Positions 12,231-12,782 of a stretch of DNA of 12,782 bases are shown one piece after another (within the stretch, counting starts at the first letter, position 1; every line of letters starts with the position of its first letter). The translations under genes were made by a program, and so were the position numbers. Location: positions 1 through 12,782 of the forward strand of contig JAHKLG010000028.1 of the NCBI GenBank assembly GCA_029856625.1, read 5' to 3'. A model generated the notes under the pieces. That model worked only from the letters and a program-made list of their open reading frames with translations. It was not told where the DNA came from and searched no databases. Source of the DNA: Candidatus Njordarchaeota archaeon. GTDB lineage: Archaea; Asgardarchaeota; Njordarchaeia; Njordarchaeales; Njordarchaeaceae.

Positions 12231-12782
12231 ATGGGGCGAGAAGCTGTATATCTCGCTCGGGATGCCCTAAGAGCCGCTCCTAAACTCTTTGGGGTTAAAA
12301 CTGGCGTTCCAGGTTTAGATGACTTATTTTGGATCGTAGAAATAGACGAACAGACAGGGAAAACGATTAAACGATCTCTTGGGGGATATCCTTTCGGAGG
12401 CGTATTCAATATAACCGGTGTACCAGATACTGGAAAAAGTTTAATGGTTGAACAATTCGCGGTAACCCAAGCTAGTGAGGGATGGCCAGTCGTATTCGTG
12501 ACTGTGGAGAGCCCAGCTGAATATGTAGCTCGAGGACTAGAAATGCGTACTAAGGCTTTAAGAATTGATTGGTCGGAAGTAGAGGATAGAATCGCAATAA
12601 TCGATTTAACTTCTAACGAGGCATTAAGAGAAAACACTAAAGAACTCTCTAAACTAATTGCAGAAACCGCTAAGATGTTTAAACCAAGACCAGCAAAATC
12701 TATTGTAATAGATTCTATCACTGGGTTATATGAACATATGGAAGTCATGGCGAGGAAGATTGTTAGAATACTATTTAATACA
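12231..12782 (+). CDS. KaiC-like RecA-superfamily ATPase, N-terminal 184 residues (cut by the window edge)
   Basis: The frame runs from ATG 12231 through the right edge without a stop. AGGTGA lies 6 nt before the ATG. The product begins with a helical lead and FGVKTGVPGLDDLFW (residues 20-34), typical of KaiC/RadA-like proteins. Walker A is GVPDTGKS at 63-70, a VFVTVESPAEYVARGL segment at 88-103 carries the probable catalytic Glu93, and Walker B is SIVIDSITG with Asp161. The order and the single domain seen so far fit archaeal single- or double-domain KaiC-like ATPases better than RadA, which has an N-terminal helix-hairpin-helix domain. The specific role is unknown: archaeal KaiC homologues are linked to signalling, motility and stress rather than proven clocks. 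Its divergent position next to ftsZ is the only contextual hint. Confidence 0.88.
   Translation, partial: MGREAVYLARDALRAAPKLFGVKTGVPGLDDLFWIVEIDEQTGKTIKRSLGGYPFGGVFNITGVPDTGKSLMVEQFAVTQASEGWPVVFVTVESPAEYVARGLEMRTKALRIDWSEVEDRIAIIDLTSNEALRENTKELSKLIAETAKMFKPRPAKSIVIDSITGLYEHMEVMARKIVRILFNT

Noticed and set aside
12206..12748. Minus-strand frame of 180 codons at the right end
   Set aside because: The plus strand encodes a KaiC-like ATPase with Walker A and B motifs through the same bases; the minus frame is Ser/Ile-rich shadow.
1..12782. CRISPR array or insertion sequence
   Set aside because: No regularly spaced direct repeats, no terminal inverted repeats flanking a transposase, and no Cas-like protein were seen.

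Overview
The window is a compact, AT-rich archaeal chromosome segment. Archaeal markers are an Orc1/Cdc6 initiator, aIF1, the archaeal pantoate kinase/phosphopantothenate synthetase pair, a methanogen-type (class 2) seryl-tRNA synthetase, TATA-box promoters and two tRNA genes interrupted by bulge-helix-bulge introns. FtsZ argues against Sulfolobales, Desulfurococcales and Thermoproteales. The non-canonical tRNA introns, GC-rich tRNA stems and an aIF1 with a eukaryote-length loop suggest a thermophilic, deep-branching TACK-type lineage. That placement is inference; no 16S or other decisive marker is present.

Layout, left to right. (1) 9-1622 (-): class 2 SerRS, divergent from a small unknown ORF (1649-1996, +). 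(2) 2031-4048 (+): sucC-sucD, succinyl-CoA synthetase. (3) 7415-4045 (-): a four-gene coenzyme A operon, panD-coaBC-pantoate kinase-phosphopantothenate synthetase, tightly coupled, with stop codons embedded in the next gene's Shine-Dalgarno. It meets sucD tail to tail at a shared CTAG. (4) 7580-7912 (+): aIF1, divergent from panD. (5) 9197-7935 (-): orc1/cdc6. (6) 9425-9829 (+): a nuclease-fold protein with an apparently lost catalytic acid. (7) 9878-10217: a divergent tRNA pair, Leu(UAG) on - and Met(CAU) on +, each with a non-canonical intron. (8) 10367-10927 (+): a nucleotidyltransferase-fold protein with degraded catalytic residues. (9) 12113-10935 (-): ftsZ, divergent from a KaiC-like ATPase (12231 to the right edge) across a palindromic TATA element.

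How the genes work together: PanD makes beta-alanine from aspartate, pantoate kinase makes 4-phosphopantoate, the synthetase joins them to 4'-phosphopantothenate, and CoaBC adds cysteine and decarboxylates to 4'-phosphopantetheine. The adjacent sucCD operon encodes a CoA-using enzyme. The remainder is information processing and cell cycle: SerRS, tRNAs, aIF1, Cdc6, FtsZ.

Most leadered genes here use a GGTGA-like Shine-Dalgarno about 5-6 nt before the start codon. The GTG inside that element creates false upstream starts, so I moved several starts inward. The most notable points are the bacterial-type pyruvoyl PanD inside an archaeal CoA operon and the two tRNA introns at positions 30/31 and 32/33. 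I found no CRISPR array, insertion sequence or clearly new multi-gene system.
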